A stretch of DNA of 64,000 bases, from contig CM064512.1 of assembly GCA_032716605.1 (NCBI GenBank), positions 22,135,810-22,199,809 on the forward strand, given 5' to 3'. Of this stretch, positions 51,311 through 62,714 are shown piece after piece. Origin of the DNA: Paralithodes platypus (Eukaryota > Arthropoda > Malacostraca > Decapoda > Lithodidae). A model generated the notes under the pieces. That model was not told the origin of the DNA and did not search any database. It worked only from the letters and a program-made list of their open reading frames with translations. The position numbers and the translations under genes are program-made. Position 1 is the stretch's first letter, and each line of letters opens with the position of its first letter.

Positions 51311-51639
51311 GCGTCCCATACAGTACGTAAAGACCCGACAAGAGCCGATCTTTTCAAAATATTTGAATTTTTGATAAATCGTCCATGATCGAGTAACAAC
51401 GTGTAAATCAATCGGCTCTACTCGAGTTGATCTGGAACTGGACGGGGTGCCCGCCGACAGGTCCGTGAAGTCGGCCAATAATTAGTGTATGCACTATTTT
51501 TCAGCCGACTGTTTTTGATGGTCGGGGAAAAAAAAACTAAAAATTTTGGACGTGCTGCTGGCGTATGTCGATAGGTATTCGGACGTGCAGCAATCGATTT
51601 TGACCTGGGCATAACAGGTGAGTTAAAGTGTTTTATTAG

Positions 51640-51947
51640 AAGTGGGTGGTGGGAGGCGGTTGGGGGTGTGGTGGGGGGAAGGCAGAAGGGTAAGGGACTT
51701 GTCACACAAATATGGAACCGATTGGTGCAGTCGTTTCGCCGCCACAGATTTTCCTTTTTTTTCCTTCTGACGGGACCGACAGTCAGCGAGTGGGTGGGAG
51801 AAGGGATTTGGGATTTTTGTGGTGGGTAGCCTAAAGGGTAAGGTACATGTGGTAAAAATATGAAAGCCATAAGTGCGCACCAGTCGTTTCGCTGCTACAA
51901 TTTTTTTTCGGAGAGGACGTATATATGCGTCCCTGGCACTCAGCGGG
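51640..51947 (-). mobile_element. piggyBac-like MITE fragment (copy of 15675-16166 repeat)
   Basis: Ends CCTGGCACTCAGCGGG directly before TTAA (51948-51951). On the minus strand this reads TTAA-CCCGCTGAGTGCCAGG, a piggyBac-style end. The body matches the dispersed repeat at 15675-16166. Confidence 0.6.
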
Positions 51948-51951
51948 TTAA

Positions 51952-52086
51952 TTAACGATTATCGCTATTTTGGAACAAAAAGTATTGACGTTACCGTTAA
52001 TTCGTTAAAGCTGGAATTTTGTTTATCCGATAAACGTTAACCCGAAATCGTTAACACGTTACATTATCGTGTTAGTGCCCACCTAT
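51952..52086. repeat. hAT-like terminal fragment with GTTAACG-type subterminal repeats
   Basis: Ends GTGTTAGTGCCCACCTATG (inverted CATAGGTGGGCACTAAC), resembling hAT ends, preceded by many TTAACG/CGTTAA motifs. The opposite end was not found. Confidence 0.4.
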
Positions 52087-52391
52087 GGGTAGACTGTGTG
52101 GGGGTCTACGGCCCCCGACCTTTTTATAGGGTTGGGTACTTGGTCGTGCTTCTGTCGTAGGAGTCGACCCTGTCGGGTGACACACGTATGTATGTGCGAC
52201 ACACTTGCGCAGCACATATGCTGCTCGTCTGGCAGACGGCTAACATCCTAACAACATCCAACTTAGCGTACTGTGAACGTGTTGCGCGGACGTATGTGTC
52301 GTACTGACATCGTAATAGGGTCACGAGTTAACATGTGGCAGACGTAAATGTGTCGTGAGTGACGTGTGAGTGACATGTGACTGACGTGTGA

Positions 52392-54155
52392 GTGACGTGC
52401 GGCTGTCCTTGTCTGGCGAGCCTCGTGTCAAACGTGTCGATTCGGCAAAAAGTTGTTAAATCGGCTAACATCGGCCGTTGTCGTGTCTTGACGTACTGTA
52501 TGGGACGCAGCCTTAAGTCAATTATGTCTCCCCTTGTGCTGCATGATGAAATAAATCAAGATGTCCCTGTACTTAATTTTAATTCGCCTGAAATTCCCTC
52601 ACTTAAGATCCACTCCAGACATGTCAAAACTATTTTGCAGAATCTCTCCGTAGACAAGGCTCCTGGTCCAGATGAAATTCCTCCAATAGTACTTAAGAAT
52701 TGCTCATTGGTGCTCGCTCCTGTATTGGCAAAACATTTCCGTCTATGTACTCATACCTCATGCTTCCCAGTACCCTGGAAAGAAGCAAACATCCATCCAG
52801 TTCCTAAAAAAGGTGCCTCTTCAGATCCATCAAACTACAGACCAATAGCTATAACTTCCACTCATGGTAAAGTCTTTGAAATTATATTAAATAATCACAT
52901 AATTAAGCATCTTGAGAATAATAAATTAATCAGTGATAGGCAATATGGTTTTAGACGATGTCGATCAACTGCAGACATTCTTTGCCTTCTTACGCATCAA
53001 ATCAACCAAGCTACAGACCAACATGGTGAAACACATACAATAGCACTGGATATATCAAAGGCATTTGATAGAGACTGGCATCAATCCTTATTGTCGAAGA
53101 TGTCACACTACGGCCTTGCATCATTAGTTCCACTAATTTCGTCTTATCTTCATAACAGAAAAATATGTGTAATGGTAGATGGCCTTTATTCTCAATTTCA
53201 CTCAATAAATGCTGGTGTTCCCCAGCGATCCGTTTTGGCCACAACTCTGTTCCTCATTCATATCAATGATCTCATATCTACCACTCATAATCCAATACAT
53301 TCCTACGCAGATGACTCAACACTCTGCAGTTCCTTCACATTTACTAATTCTTTTACCCAACCCGATCTTATAAATTCAAAAATAAACACTGCAATTTCTC
53401 TGAACCAGGACCTTTCTAGAATTGAAGAATGGGGACAAAAGAATCTAGTTTCCTTTTATGCACAGAAAACCAAGTACATTCAATTGTCTAATCGACAGAA
53501 CCTCACTGACTCCCATATATTTTTTAATGATGTAAATATTCCCACTTCCCCTAGTATTGACATTCTCGGTGTAACATTAACTACTAACTTGAGCTGGACA
53601 CACTATGTTAGAAGCATTGCTAAGAATGCCTCTAAAAAACTGGGACTCCTGTACAGAGTTCGAGAATTCTTCACTGACGAGCAGTTGGCCGTAGTATATA
53701 AAAGTCATGTGCGTTCTCAGATGGATTACTGTTCACCTCTGTGGAGTGGAAGTGGAGTGGTTGCATTGAGGCAGTTGGAGAAAATTCAAAATAAATCTAT
53801 TAGATTAATCAATAACCCTGCAATCACAGAGGACCTTCCTACATTATCTATACGAAGAAACGTTGCATCCCTTGCATTATTCTACAGATATTTTCACAGC
53901 AATTGTTCCGAGGAACTTGCTTCAATTGTGCCGCCTCTCCACATCTTTCCCCGTAGAACTAGGGCAGCTGAGAGCGCCCATGAATTTACACTTTCTCCTC
54001 CACAATGCAGAACTTCTGCTTATCAAAATTCATTTATCCCTAGAACTAATAGTCTTTGGAATTCACTTCCCTCGAATTGCTTTCCACAAACTTACAATCT
54101 ACAAATGTTTAAATCCAGTTGTTACAAACATTTTATGAATGGAGGATGCCTTTAG
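52392..54155 (+). CDS. LINE reverse transcriptase (5'-truncated element, open RT frame)
   Basis: The frame is open for 587 codons; homology begins around 52513, and the first 40 or so residues come from the adjacent TIR element, so the annotated start is arbitrary. RT motifs in order: NLSVDKAPGPDEIPPIVLKN (about residue 85), ANIHPVPKKGASSDPSNYRP, NNKLISDRQYGFRRCRSTAD, IALDISKAFDRDWHQSLLSK, INAGVPQRSVLATTLFLIHI and catalytic HSYADDSTLCS (about 300). The thumb follows: IDILGVTLTTNLSWTHYV, VREFFTDEQLAVVYKSHV. The C-terminus is TNSLWNSLPSNCFPQTYNLQ. Endonuclease and ORF1 are missing. The family is the same type as the fragments at 28861-30976. No internal stop. Confidence 0.85.
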   Translation: MTCGCPCLASLVSNVSIRQKVVKSANIGRCRVLTYCMGRSLKSIMSPLVLHDEINQDVPVLNFNSPEIPSLKIHSRHVKTILQNLSVDKAPGPDEIPPIVLKNCSLVLAPVLAKHFRLCTHTSCFPVPWKEANIHPVPKKGASSDPSNYRPIAITSTHGKVFEIILNNHIIKHLENNKLISDRQYGFRRCRSTADILCLLTHQINQATDQHGETHTIALDISKAFDRDWHQSLLSKMSHYGLASLVPLISSYLHNRKICVMVDGLYSQFHSINAGVPQRSVLATTLFLIHINDLISTTHNPIHSYADDSTLCSSFTFTNSFTQPDLINSKINTAISLNQDLSRIEEWGQKNLVSFYAQKTKYIQLSNRQNLTDSHIFFNDVNIPTSPSIDILGVTLTTNLSWTHYVRSIAKNASKKLGLLYRVREFFTDEQLAVVYKSHVRSQMDYCSPLWSGSGVVALRQLEKIQNKSIRLINNPAITEDLPTLSIRRNVASLALFYRYFHSNCSEELASIVPPLHIFPRRTRAAESAHEFTLSPPQCRTSAYQNSFIPRTNSLWNSLPSNCFPQTYNLQMFKSSCYKHFMNGGCL

Positions 54156-54243
54156 GCACATGGACCTTTTTGTTTTATCTGTGTTTTTCCTTCCTCCGTT
54201 CATTGTCTCTTTAAAAAAAAGAAAAAAAAAAGAAAAAAAAAAG
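52513..54243 (+). mobile_element. 5'-truncated LINE with A-rich tail
   Basis: RT ORF to 54155, a short 3' UTR, then an A-rich tail of about 32 bases interrupted by single G's (54212-54243). The 5' boundary lies at or near the right end of the TIR element at 52508. No target duplication could be recognised. Confidence 0.8.
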
Positions 54244-55654
54244 ACGTGGATTTTATCTCGTGGGTAATCTTGACCATTAGTTACACAGGAGAGTATTAAA
54301 AAGGCTTGGCAGTATTTTGTTCTACCTACCAACTAAATATGGAACTCTCCCTCAATCTATCATTCCCTCATTCTAGGACCTATAGTAGCAGTAGATTGTA
54401 GGATGATAAAATTGAATCCATAGACTGAGATTGGTATTTCACACCTTAACTACAATCGTTTGTTTGTAGCTACAACAAAGCCATAATATTATATAATATT
54501 GAAAAACGTCATTCCTAGAAACTTGTGCGAAAGCGGCTTTTTCGTGATATATTTGTTACCTAAAAATGCTCCTAACATTCACATTTTTCAGAAACCCCAC
54601 TACTCTATAGTATTAATTGTTATGTTGCAAAAAACTTAAGTATATTATTTGTTTTCTAAGTAATATGAAATTAGTATATATTGCTTAGAAGTGACCATTT
54701 GTTAATCCATCGGGATATGGGTATGATATTGTTTGTAGTGTGGTAGCTATAATATATCAGTGTTCTAACCATGAGATTGAACGATGCTGTAAACCCATCT
54801 TTCCAACAGACGATATCTAAATAGAATAATGGGTAATGCACATCCATAATATTATAGCGATACTAGTATTGTCGGACTGGCTTGGACAATACAATAAGGA
54901 TATCCGTCTGTTTTACTATATTGTTCAACTACTCGGTGGTGCCTTTCAGGGAGCACCAGGCCTTTACAATCCGTTCATATACTCCCAATTCCACTAAGAA
55001 GAGTGCTGTCTTTTGCTGAAATAAGTTATGCCATCTTCAGCACCTTGGCCATGCCACTCCTCCTAAACGGCTGCCTCCACGACATTGAGCAATATGACCA
55101 AAGTTCGCAGAGCCAAAAGGAACACGGTGAACCTGCCTGATTTCAGCTACACTTATTAAGTAAGTACTTTCGCTGCTTTCTGTTGTCTCAGGAACCTTTG
55201 ACGCACTACTCCTCCTAAACATCTGTCTCCACGACATTTGTTAGCACAGCCAAAATGAACAAAGGGAACCTGCCGGATTTCCACAAACAACTATGGTGTC
55301 TCTTGCACCACAAGATTGTCAAAAACGGGATGAAGCGGGATCGGGATGTAGCTGATTCATCCGCCATTATATGTAACTTTATGTACAGTCGTCAGGATTA
55401 ATTAGTTTCATTTCCCCTGTTAGTAGCACTGCACGATGGAGAGGTATCCCCTCCACCTCTTCCTTGTTTTTCCCATACCCCCACCTGAACCCTCCTATTT
55501 TCTCTCAGACCCCAATACTCCATCCACCCTCCCTACTATTGCTCTCACCCAGCTAAGAGCTACTGCTGGCACCTCACCGATTACATTTATTCTAAACACG
55601 TAATGGATGAATTAAGTATGTCACACACATCTTTCGATCACCATCTCCTGCACA
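54244..55654. other. Non-coding stretch with a short direct repeat
   Basis: Two related segments, CGGCTGCCTCCACGACATT... at about 55068 and CATCTGTCTCCACGACATTT at 55219, each follow CACTCCTCCTAAA and are followed by GGAACCTGCC-type sequence; an imperfect duplication of about 160 bp. No gene seen. Confidence 0.45.
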
Positions 55655-55658
55655 TTAA

Positions 55659-56564
55659 CCCTTTCTCTGCAGGGTGTTTTGGGCTATTTAGGGCATATTC
55701 AGGCACTCCTGAATGATAAATCAAGCATCTGCATTAAATGAACTGTATTCTGCCGGAAACTAGGCAAAAATAGCTTCAAAATGAGACCAGAACGGGCCTC
55801 GTACGTGGCCTGGTTCACCAGCAGCGGTGCCAGTGAAACGCGGGAAACCCGCTATTTGTTAGCACTCGCTCGCTTGGCTACACTGTTGTGAGAGGCAGAG
55901 AGAGACCCGCGCTAGACACAGTCTACCTCAGTGAGTCGCTCGCTGCTCTGAGGGTCGGAAGTGGGCCCCTCACGCTCCCGCCCACTGACACTCGATTTTT
56001 ACAGTTTTTACAGGCTTTTAACCCTTAATTAGAGGCTCACCACATAAGTCTAGTTAAATAAAGCTGGACTATGTGGCGGCGCTCGACATAGGTCGAGTGG
56101 CAATTTCAGCACGTAATGTTGCTGAGAGAGAGAGACAAGTGGTGGCAGGAGACTAGCGAGTGTATGACTGCTCCAGACCACCGCGGCGAACCTACTGACA
56201 CGAATCTCAGCTCCCTCCTCCCTCTCTCACTCGCTACATACTGAATTATATGGGGAAAGTACCGAATTACATGCTTTTTGCACTCGCGTTGCACGGTTAT
56301 TGCAAGAAAACTAGCCATCATAAAAGGATCGTTATGGTGTCATTCGAAAGCTCTGTTTATGCCCTTTCAGGGATAGGTACTTGTTTTACGTTCTGGGTCT
56401 TATTTAGGCATGAAAATGATCACGTAAACAGCCCTATTTTGGCTAAAAACACCCCGCTGTGCGGTACATATAAATAAACCGCATAGGCCGCTCGTAAGGT
56501 GTTAAAGCCTGGAAATTGCTGCAAATTGCCAGGATGTTCCAGAACGTCACTCGCAGCAAAAGGG
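55659..56564. mobile_element. TTAA-flanked MITE, family L, interrupted by family R
   Basis: TTAA at 55655-55658 and 56565-56568; ends CCCTTTCTCTGC and inverted CCCTTTTGCTGC. L sequence stops at 56017 (ACAGGCTT-TTAA) and resumes after 56505 (TTAA-AGCCTGGAAATTGCTGC). The uninterrupted copy at 33156-33578 runs straight through this point. Confidence 0.85.
56022..56501. mobile_element. TTAA-flanked MITE, family R, nested in family L
   Basis: TTAA at 56018-56021 and 56502-56505. It shares GACTATGTGGCGG, TTTCAGCACGTA, CTCCCTCTCTCACTCGCTAC, TTTATGCCCTTTCAGGGATA and GGCATGAAAATGA blocks with 63396-63880. Confidence 0.87.
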
Positions 56565-56575
56565 TTAAACATATG

Positions 56576-56583
56576 AACTAAAC
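56576..56583. repeat. Target-site duplication (left) of the 6.1-kb hAT element
   Basis: AACTAAAC, identical to 62715-62722. Confidence 0.9.
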
Positions 56584-57097
56584 TAGAGATGGACCGAATA
56601 TTCGTTTCGTATTCGTATGTGCGAATATTCGCTATGTTTTTCAATATTCGTATTCGTATTCGTATTCGCATTTCCATTAATAGCTATTTGCAAACATGCG
56701 AATATTTTCACGAAACCAATACAAGATATACAAAAATGTAAAATATTACATTTTAAAGCGTGCGTTCGCTTGTACGATGTCGGGGAATGGCATGCTTCTT
56801 TATTAAATCCTCTAAGTACAGTCGTCTCCATAAGAAGTGTTACAGGGTACTCTCCCCATCCACCCTCCCAGGGAGGAAGGGATTATTTGGTAATGTTGGT
56901 ATACCTACACAAACCACGGATCCCCCACTCTCCAATGTCTTCCCTCCCTTTACCCCCAACACTTTCTCTCTCCCTCCCCCACTCACCCGTCATGTAGCGT
57001 TCTTTACCCTTACCTGTTTTTTTGTTGTTTACGTGTTTTATTGTAAATCTTGCAACTTTATTTACACGTGACCATAATACCCCTTCTTTCTCCTTAA

Positions 57098-57260
57098 ACA
57101 CTTTAAAACCTTCCACTACAGCCAGGCTATCATTAGGAGATTTTACTCAGGTTAGGAAGGACCTTTACGAATCAAAGGTGTAAACGCGAAATCAGGTAAC
57201 CCTCTGACTCTCACATGTGCTTCCTAACTTGAATTAATTCAGTTAGTGATGACCAACATG
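57098..57260. mobile_element. Diverged copy of the 30977-31184 MITE family
   Basis: Shares CTATCATTAGGAGATTTTAC, GGTTAGGAAGG and CCCTCTGACT...CTTCCTAA inverted halves. TTAA at 57094-57097 on the left; the right edge is unclear. Confidence 0.55.
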
Positions 57261-58589
57261 AAATCCATAAAGGCATCGTCCTATTGAAGAAATTTATTTG
57301 TATTGCATGTATCCAAGTGTGAAGATTAATAATTACAAACATCTTTTAGCTCAAATGTATTCTGTAGTATACTAAATTTTCAATACACAATTACATTAAT
57401 GTTTTGTGCATGATTAATACAGTTACACAATTTTAGTTAATTGAAATAAAAATACATACAATACAACAGTATACCGGTTGTGATATCATCTTTTGCAAAC
57501 AATAGACAACAATAATTCAAGCACACCCACATACACAGCCATATATACAGAAGGTAAATACACAGAAATATAAACCGAGAGAGTTATATAGACAATACAG
57601 AATTATGATATAAACATGTAAATGTTAATATTGAAATTGAGTGATTGGTACTAAATCACCAATATTGACTGTTAGTTAAATAATCAAAGACTGACATGGA
57701 AAGATATTGGTAGACAGATATTGTAAGAAGTAATTGTATATAAAACATATAAGCATACTAATATGGAAATATACAAATTCACGATTGGGTCAAATAAAGC
57801 AAATCTCTTGTAGATCCAATTCATGGTTCCAATGCATTTTGAGTAAAATACAGGACTTGATCATAATACCAAATAAAATAAAACTGATGTTAATCATGCG
57901 AAACCATTAGTACAGATTTACTAATAATTCGGTAATTCCTTAGTGTCCCCTTTATAAACTCCCTTATAGGACTTATGGATCATACTTTGCAACCTTGCAT
58001 TAAGCAGTCTTAAATGAACTAAGGACAATGCCGGATAAGTTTCTTCAATTAATGGGGGGGGAGACTATAAACAAAAAGAATTATGACTTAACATAATAGA
58101 TGCATTTAAGCAGGTCATGCATACTAAAGTGCACAATAGGCAGTAAAGCTCACTTAATGCAAATAACATAACCACACATACAAACCTAATAATAGGGTAT
58201 ATTAGATATGAACATATGGGAAGTCACCTAAGGCCAGGGTAATAGGTCGGAAAAAAAGAAACTTAAAACAAGCTAGGGAAAACGAATTGGGGTGAAGTAA
58301 ATTATGATTAATAGACAGGAGGCAAACTCATGAGATTGGATGAAAAAGAGAAATTTACAAGACAAAGGAAAAACATAATTACATAAACTATCGTAAGGCA
58401 AACCAATGGACTGACAAGAATAAGGACGAGTAGTAAAAACAATATGAAGACATTTACATACAAACACTGATGAAATGTTACTCGAAAAACAGTACGGAGT
58501 CGTAAATTATAAATAATAAACAAATATTGTAGGCATATACGGTAGAACAGCTAGAAGAAAGTCCATTAACTAAGAAAAATAACTAGAGG
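57261..58589. other. Non-coding interior of the hAT element
   Basis: Very AT-rich. Open frames of 60-75 codons carry no recognisable motif. Confidence 0.45.
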
Positions 58590-58935
58590 GGCACCCGGGA
58601 GAGCGCATACCTCCGCCGCCGCTGGCGGAGGTATTTGCTCTACCAACCGCCCCCTTGATGTAATAACTTCGTCATTGGCGCATATCCTATCTGCTCACCA
58701 AATTTCGAGAACATTCGTTGATAACTTTGTGAGCCGCCTATGCTGGCGGAGGTATGCGCTCTACCGATCACCTCTTAAACTGAATCACTTCTTACTTGGT
58801 GCATATCCTATCCGGCCACCAAATTTCGTGAACATCGGTTCATAACTTTTTAGAACTGGTTTACAGGCAGACAAACAAACAGACAGACAAACAAAGGCAA
58901 ATAATACCTGAACTTCGTTGGCGGAGGTAACAAAT
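58590..58935 (-). repeat. Duplicated GGCGGAGGT repeat segment
   Basis: Two copies of a ~130-bp unit, each with GGCGGAGGTATKYGCTCTACC, then a CATATCCTATC...CACCAAATTTCG block and TTCATAACTTT-like sequence, at about 58623 and 58746, followed by AAACAAACAGACAGACAAAC. No coding role is supported. Confidence 0.6.
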
Positions 58936-60130
58936 GTGCAGTGCTCGTTATAGAATGAAGACTTAAGAGTGGGCAAGTGGAAAAAGCATGATTGACTTAG
59001 TTGAAAAACAAAACCAAAATAGTTTGGATACAATTAAATTATGTAAGAGAAGGAAATGAAATAAGATGAAACGGATACCTTAAATTAGAACCTGTTTAAT
59101 GTAATAATTTCATATGCTACTAAGTGGATATTTTGTATCGCATATGCTTTAAAATCTTGGAATTTGTAATTCCGGATCTATTGAACAATATGAGGAATCC
59201 TATATATTCGAAAGTAAATTATATCACCTAATTGTTTAATTACATTCTCCCATTTACATTATAACTTCAGCTTTACAAATGTCTATTGTGCATTAATTCT
59301 AATTCATTGTTATGTATTCGTCCTTTCTCATTCTTGGAATTCAATTTTATATAACCTTAACTAAGATATTGTTTTCATAACTGGGTAACAAATGACGCTT
59401 GCTGTTCGCATTTTTGTGTCGTGAATAAGTGCAATGCTATCTTTCTTTATAATCGTGCGAGATGGTGATCAGTAACTTGTTAGATAATACCAAAAACCTA
59501 ACAATCAGGGAACGCACTTTGCCACATAACTGCATGCATATCGAAAGTAGCGAGGAAGCAAGGCAATTTTGGGAACAAGTCGTTGAGTCATAGATAGCAC
59601 CAAATGAAATGTTCGTATTATTTTAGTGTTATAAAGTGAATTACCTTACGGTAGTTCATAATTTGTCCTTGCTACTATAGGCCTAATTAAAATATAAATG
59701 TCCTTTTCCTGATACATCACAAACGTTGCAGTTCTTAATAGGCATTCCGACCTTAAATCTATAATGGTCGGTGGCTACCAAATTGATGAAAAGATCAATG
59801 AATAGCACACAAGAGAGAGAGAGAGAACTAGCTAATGTAGATTGTTTCCAGAGGTCAAAGATAGACGAAGGTTCAAGTTGCTAAGGTAATAATAATAACA
59901 AACAGTACAGAGACACAGGGGAAGGCCATGGGAAAATCCCCCCCCCCCCATTCCACACACACACAAACACACATGCGTATACGCTGATGTTAAGAAATCC
60001 TCATTTATTAGTTCTAAGGAAAGTTGTGCGTGTAGTTATTACTTGTTAATCATACTTGGATTATTATGACACATAAATATTAAACGAGCATAACGAATAC
60101 GAGATGGTCTTCCTTCGTTGTAGAATTGTG
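58936..60130. other. Non-coding interior of the hAT element
   Basis: AT-rich, with a GAGAGA run near 59813 and a C-run at 59939-59949. No gene seen. Confidence 0.45.
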
Positions 60131-60692
60131 AATGTTAATGCTCTCCAGTATGGGATAGGGGCAACATAGGTGACTAAACATTAATGTAATAATGTTAATG
60201 CTCTCCAGTATGGGATAGGGGCATCATAGGTGACTAAACATTAATGTAATAATGTTAATGCTCTCCAGTATGGGATAGGGGCATCATAACATTAATGTAA
60301 TAATGTTAATGCTCTCCAGTATGGGATAGGGGCATCATAGGTGACTAAACATTAAATGCTCTCCAGTATGGGATAGGGGCATCATAGGTGACTAAACATT
60401 AATGTAATAATGTTAATGCTCTCCAGTATGGGATAGGGGCATCATAGGTGACTAAACATTAATGTAATAATGTTAATGCTCTCCAGTATGGGATAGGGGC
60501 ATCATAGGTGACTAAACATTAATGTAATAATGTTAATGCTCTCCAGTATGGGATAGGGGCATCATAGGTGACGTTAATGCTCTCCAGTATGGGATAGGGG
60601 CATCATAGGTGACTAAACATTAATGTAATAATGTTAATGCTCTCCAGTATGGGATAGGGGCATCATAGGTAACTAAACATTAATGTAATAAT
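60131..60692. repeat. Minisatellite, 60-bp unit, 10 copies
   Basis: Each copy contains GCTCTCCAGTATGGGATAGG. Full-length units are exactly 60 bp and nearly identical. Copies 3, 4 and 8 carry internal deletions that join different points of the unit, a sign of slippage or unequal exchange. No stable ORF. Confidence 0.95.
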
Positions 60693-60892
60693 CATCTTAC
60701 TAAAAGTATAAACAAGCATAAATACATAACGCAAGAAACACAAGGAAAATGAAATATTCCAGTTACGCACCAGTCACCATTAATAATTAACACATTAATT
60801 GTTTAATCTGGATAATGTAAGCGGTAACATACAAACAACCAAACATTACCCTCTTATCTGTAAGTAATAGACAAGGGATTATGAGGCCATAC

Positions 60893-60923
60893 ACACACAC
60901 ACACACACACTCACACACACACA
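60893..60923. repeat. (AC)n microsatellite
   Basis: An ACACAC run with one interrupting T, directly upstream of the SINE-like unit. Confidence 0.9.
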
Positions 60924-60932
60924 ATCTCTCTC

Positions 60933-61090
60933 CGGGGGCGGGCGTAGCGTGGTTGCTAGCGCGCTCAACTTGTGATCAGGGTCGCAGGTTCGAGTCCCGC
61001 CGCCGACACGTTACCTTGCAGGTGGGGTAGCGCCCATCCTAACTTACCCTAGTAGTGCTATATTTTCCATCTCTCTCTCTCTCTCTCTCA
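60933..61090 (+). mobile_element. tRNA-derived SINE-like unit
   Basis: A perfect pol III B box GGTTCGAGTCC is at 60987-60997, with an A-box-like TAGCGTGGTTG at 60945-60955 about 40 bases upstream. The head resembles a tRNA, but the anticodon stem pairs poorly (CTCAA/TCAGG), so it is not a functional tRNA. About 60 bases of unrelated body follow, then a (CT)n tail at 61068-61089. Confidence 0.6.
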
Positions 61091-61305
61091 TGAAGGTCAA
61101 TTAATTGAATCCCTAACATAATGCTAAGGTCATTAGACTATGTCACATCTCTAATTTGAAGCACATGGCATAATGTGTTATCAACTACTACGGAGTAGCA
61201 GGATTTATTTAATATTATATACAAAATAATATACAGAGTATTCTAAAGATTGAGTAGATACTGTTACATTAAACTCGTGTGAGTGTATATATACCGTATA
61301 AATTA

Positions 61306-61311
<6 letters not shown>

Positions 61312-61348
<37 letters not shown>
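61312..61348. repeat. (AT)n microsatellite
   Basis: A long uninterrupted AT dinucleotide run. Confidence 0.95.
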
Positions 61349-61352
<4 letters not shown>

Positions 61353-61620
61353 TAACATAGACTGTGTTCTTAAACATAGACGTAACATAAAGGATGAATA
61401 CTTTGTCAAAATTGATTCTCATAATTATACAAAGAATGCAGGGTAATATTGACATTAAGCAAATACAAAAATAGGTAGTAAGGAATAGATGATGAATATT
61501 TACTTGCATGCTTTAAAATCATAATACATTGAATGACCGCATAACATATATTAGATATATGTTCAGGAAATTAAAGAGCATGGAAAGTTCCAGTAACTTA
61601 GAATTGGGGAGGGAGAGACA

Positions 61621-61646
61621 AGTGTGTGTGTGTGTGTGTGTGTGTG
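61621..61646. repeat. (GT)n microsatellite
   Basis: A GTGTGT run inside a purine-rich stretch. Confidence 0.9.
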
Positions 61647-61649
61647 GTG

Positions 61650-62605
61650 ATGGGGGTGGGAGGAGAGAGAAGGGGGGAATACCGTTGAAAGGAAACACAG
61701 GTGTAGGGGATGGCGGGAGGGGAGGGGTTAGTTCAGGGGAACCAACAGAACATCTTTTTTCTCCTGGTAAAACATGGTAGAGAGGAGATGACCATCTGAG
61801 CCGGAACATAATATGCTCTTAACTGTACCATAGTATGTGAATGTTTGTTAAACTAATGGAACTGAAATTGTGTACATCGACTTCCAAACCAATCTGATGA
61901 TCTCTGAACTTTGAAATAATTGTAATAGTTCGGAAATCTGACCTTGTTCATTATAACGGAATAAATGGTCTTGGTACAATGTTGCCAATGTACCGGCTAC
62001 TGCTAGATCCAGCGAATCACTTCCATCACTTCCATCTAGCGACATCAAGATGTGATGAATTCTAGCGATATTCAAGTTATGTTCCCTATTTTAAGAAATT
62101 GTAGAGATTTTTCGATTGTTAAAGATTATTCTAGATACTTCAACATATGTTTTCTAGTGACATACAAGTTTTTAGTGTCTGGTGACTATCTAGCGATTTG
62201 TCAATGCTATTCTAGCATACATTTCTGCTTTAGTTTATCATGCATTGTTTAATATGTTTGCCTTATTTCTCCAGAAGACTTCCTACATGATATAGTGTAT
62301 TGTTCTAGTGATAATTAAATATTATACAGGGTTATTTTAAGTTGGCTGATGATTATGAAACAGTAATATGCTGGACGATGAGAATACTGTATGTAAACAT
62401 GTCTCGGATATCACCAATAATTTTTGGCATTTTCTGCCAAAAGCCCAATGGCTAATCAGTGGTGGTAACGAAACACGCAGCTTTACACATTCACATCGTC
62501 ATTGGCTTCCGGTAATTAATTTCATAGTAATTCAATTAACGTTTGTTGGTGATATAAAACAAAATACCAGTTCTTGAAGGATGACAATTTCATCCTTCAA
62601 GAATG
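61650..62605. other. Non-coding interior of the hAT element
   Basis: Holds the CTAGCGA-rich relative (about 61980-62300) of the tandem repeat at 41407-42236. At 62568-62605 there is a short perfect hairpin (TTCTTGAAGGATGACA / CATCCTTCAAGAA). No gene seen. Confidence 0.45.
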
Positions 62606-62714
62606 ATTGAAATATTCGCTATTCGCTATTCGTATTCGCGAATTTTACCCAAAAAAAAATCGTATTCGTATTCGTATTCGCAAATAGTGAAAATTGATAT
62701 GCGTTCCATTTCTA

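Larger units (their letters stand above)
51311..52508. mobile_element. DNA element with ~45-bp TIRs and no transposase
   Basis: Left end GCGTCCCATACAGTACGTAA; right end inverted GCGTCCCATACAGTACGTCA. Similarity continues inward through AAGAC.CGACAA..GCCGAT. No certain target duplication. GTGAGTGACGTGTGAGTGAC-type repeats lie near the right end. It hosts a piggyBac-like repeat copy (51640-51947) and a hAT-like end (51952-52086). Confidence 0.75.
56584..62714. mobile_element. 6.1-kb hAT-type element without a transposase gene
   Basis: Left end TAGAGATGGACCGAATAT; right end inverted TAGAAATGGAACGCATAT. Flanked by a perfect 8-bp duplication AACTAAAC. Subterminal arrays of TATTCG/ATTCGT hexamers lie at 56590-56675 and 62610-62690. 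The ends resemble those of the 523-bp hAT MITE at 50034. No ORF longer than about 130 codons and none transposase-like. The interior holds a MITE, a 60-bp minisatellite and a SINE-like unit. Confidence 0.85.

Noticed and set aside
51311..52508. Assigning this TIR element to hAT or another named superfamily
   Set aside because: No target duplication could be recognised and no transposase is present, so only a TIR element is claimed.
58785..59033. Open frame with a LPPTKFR-like or CLSVCLSA peptide
   Set aside because: Derived from the duplicated GGCGGAGGT repeat and AAACAAACAGAC runs; not a gene.
60131..60692. Possible CRISPR-like array
   Set aside because: Copies are contiguous with no unique spacers, in a eukaryotic transposon setting; it is a minisatellite.
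60933..61010. Functional tRNA gene
   Set aside because: The B box is perfect but the anticodon stem does not pair, the acceptor stem is poor, and a SINE-like body with a CT tail follows.
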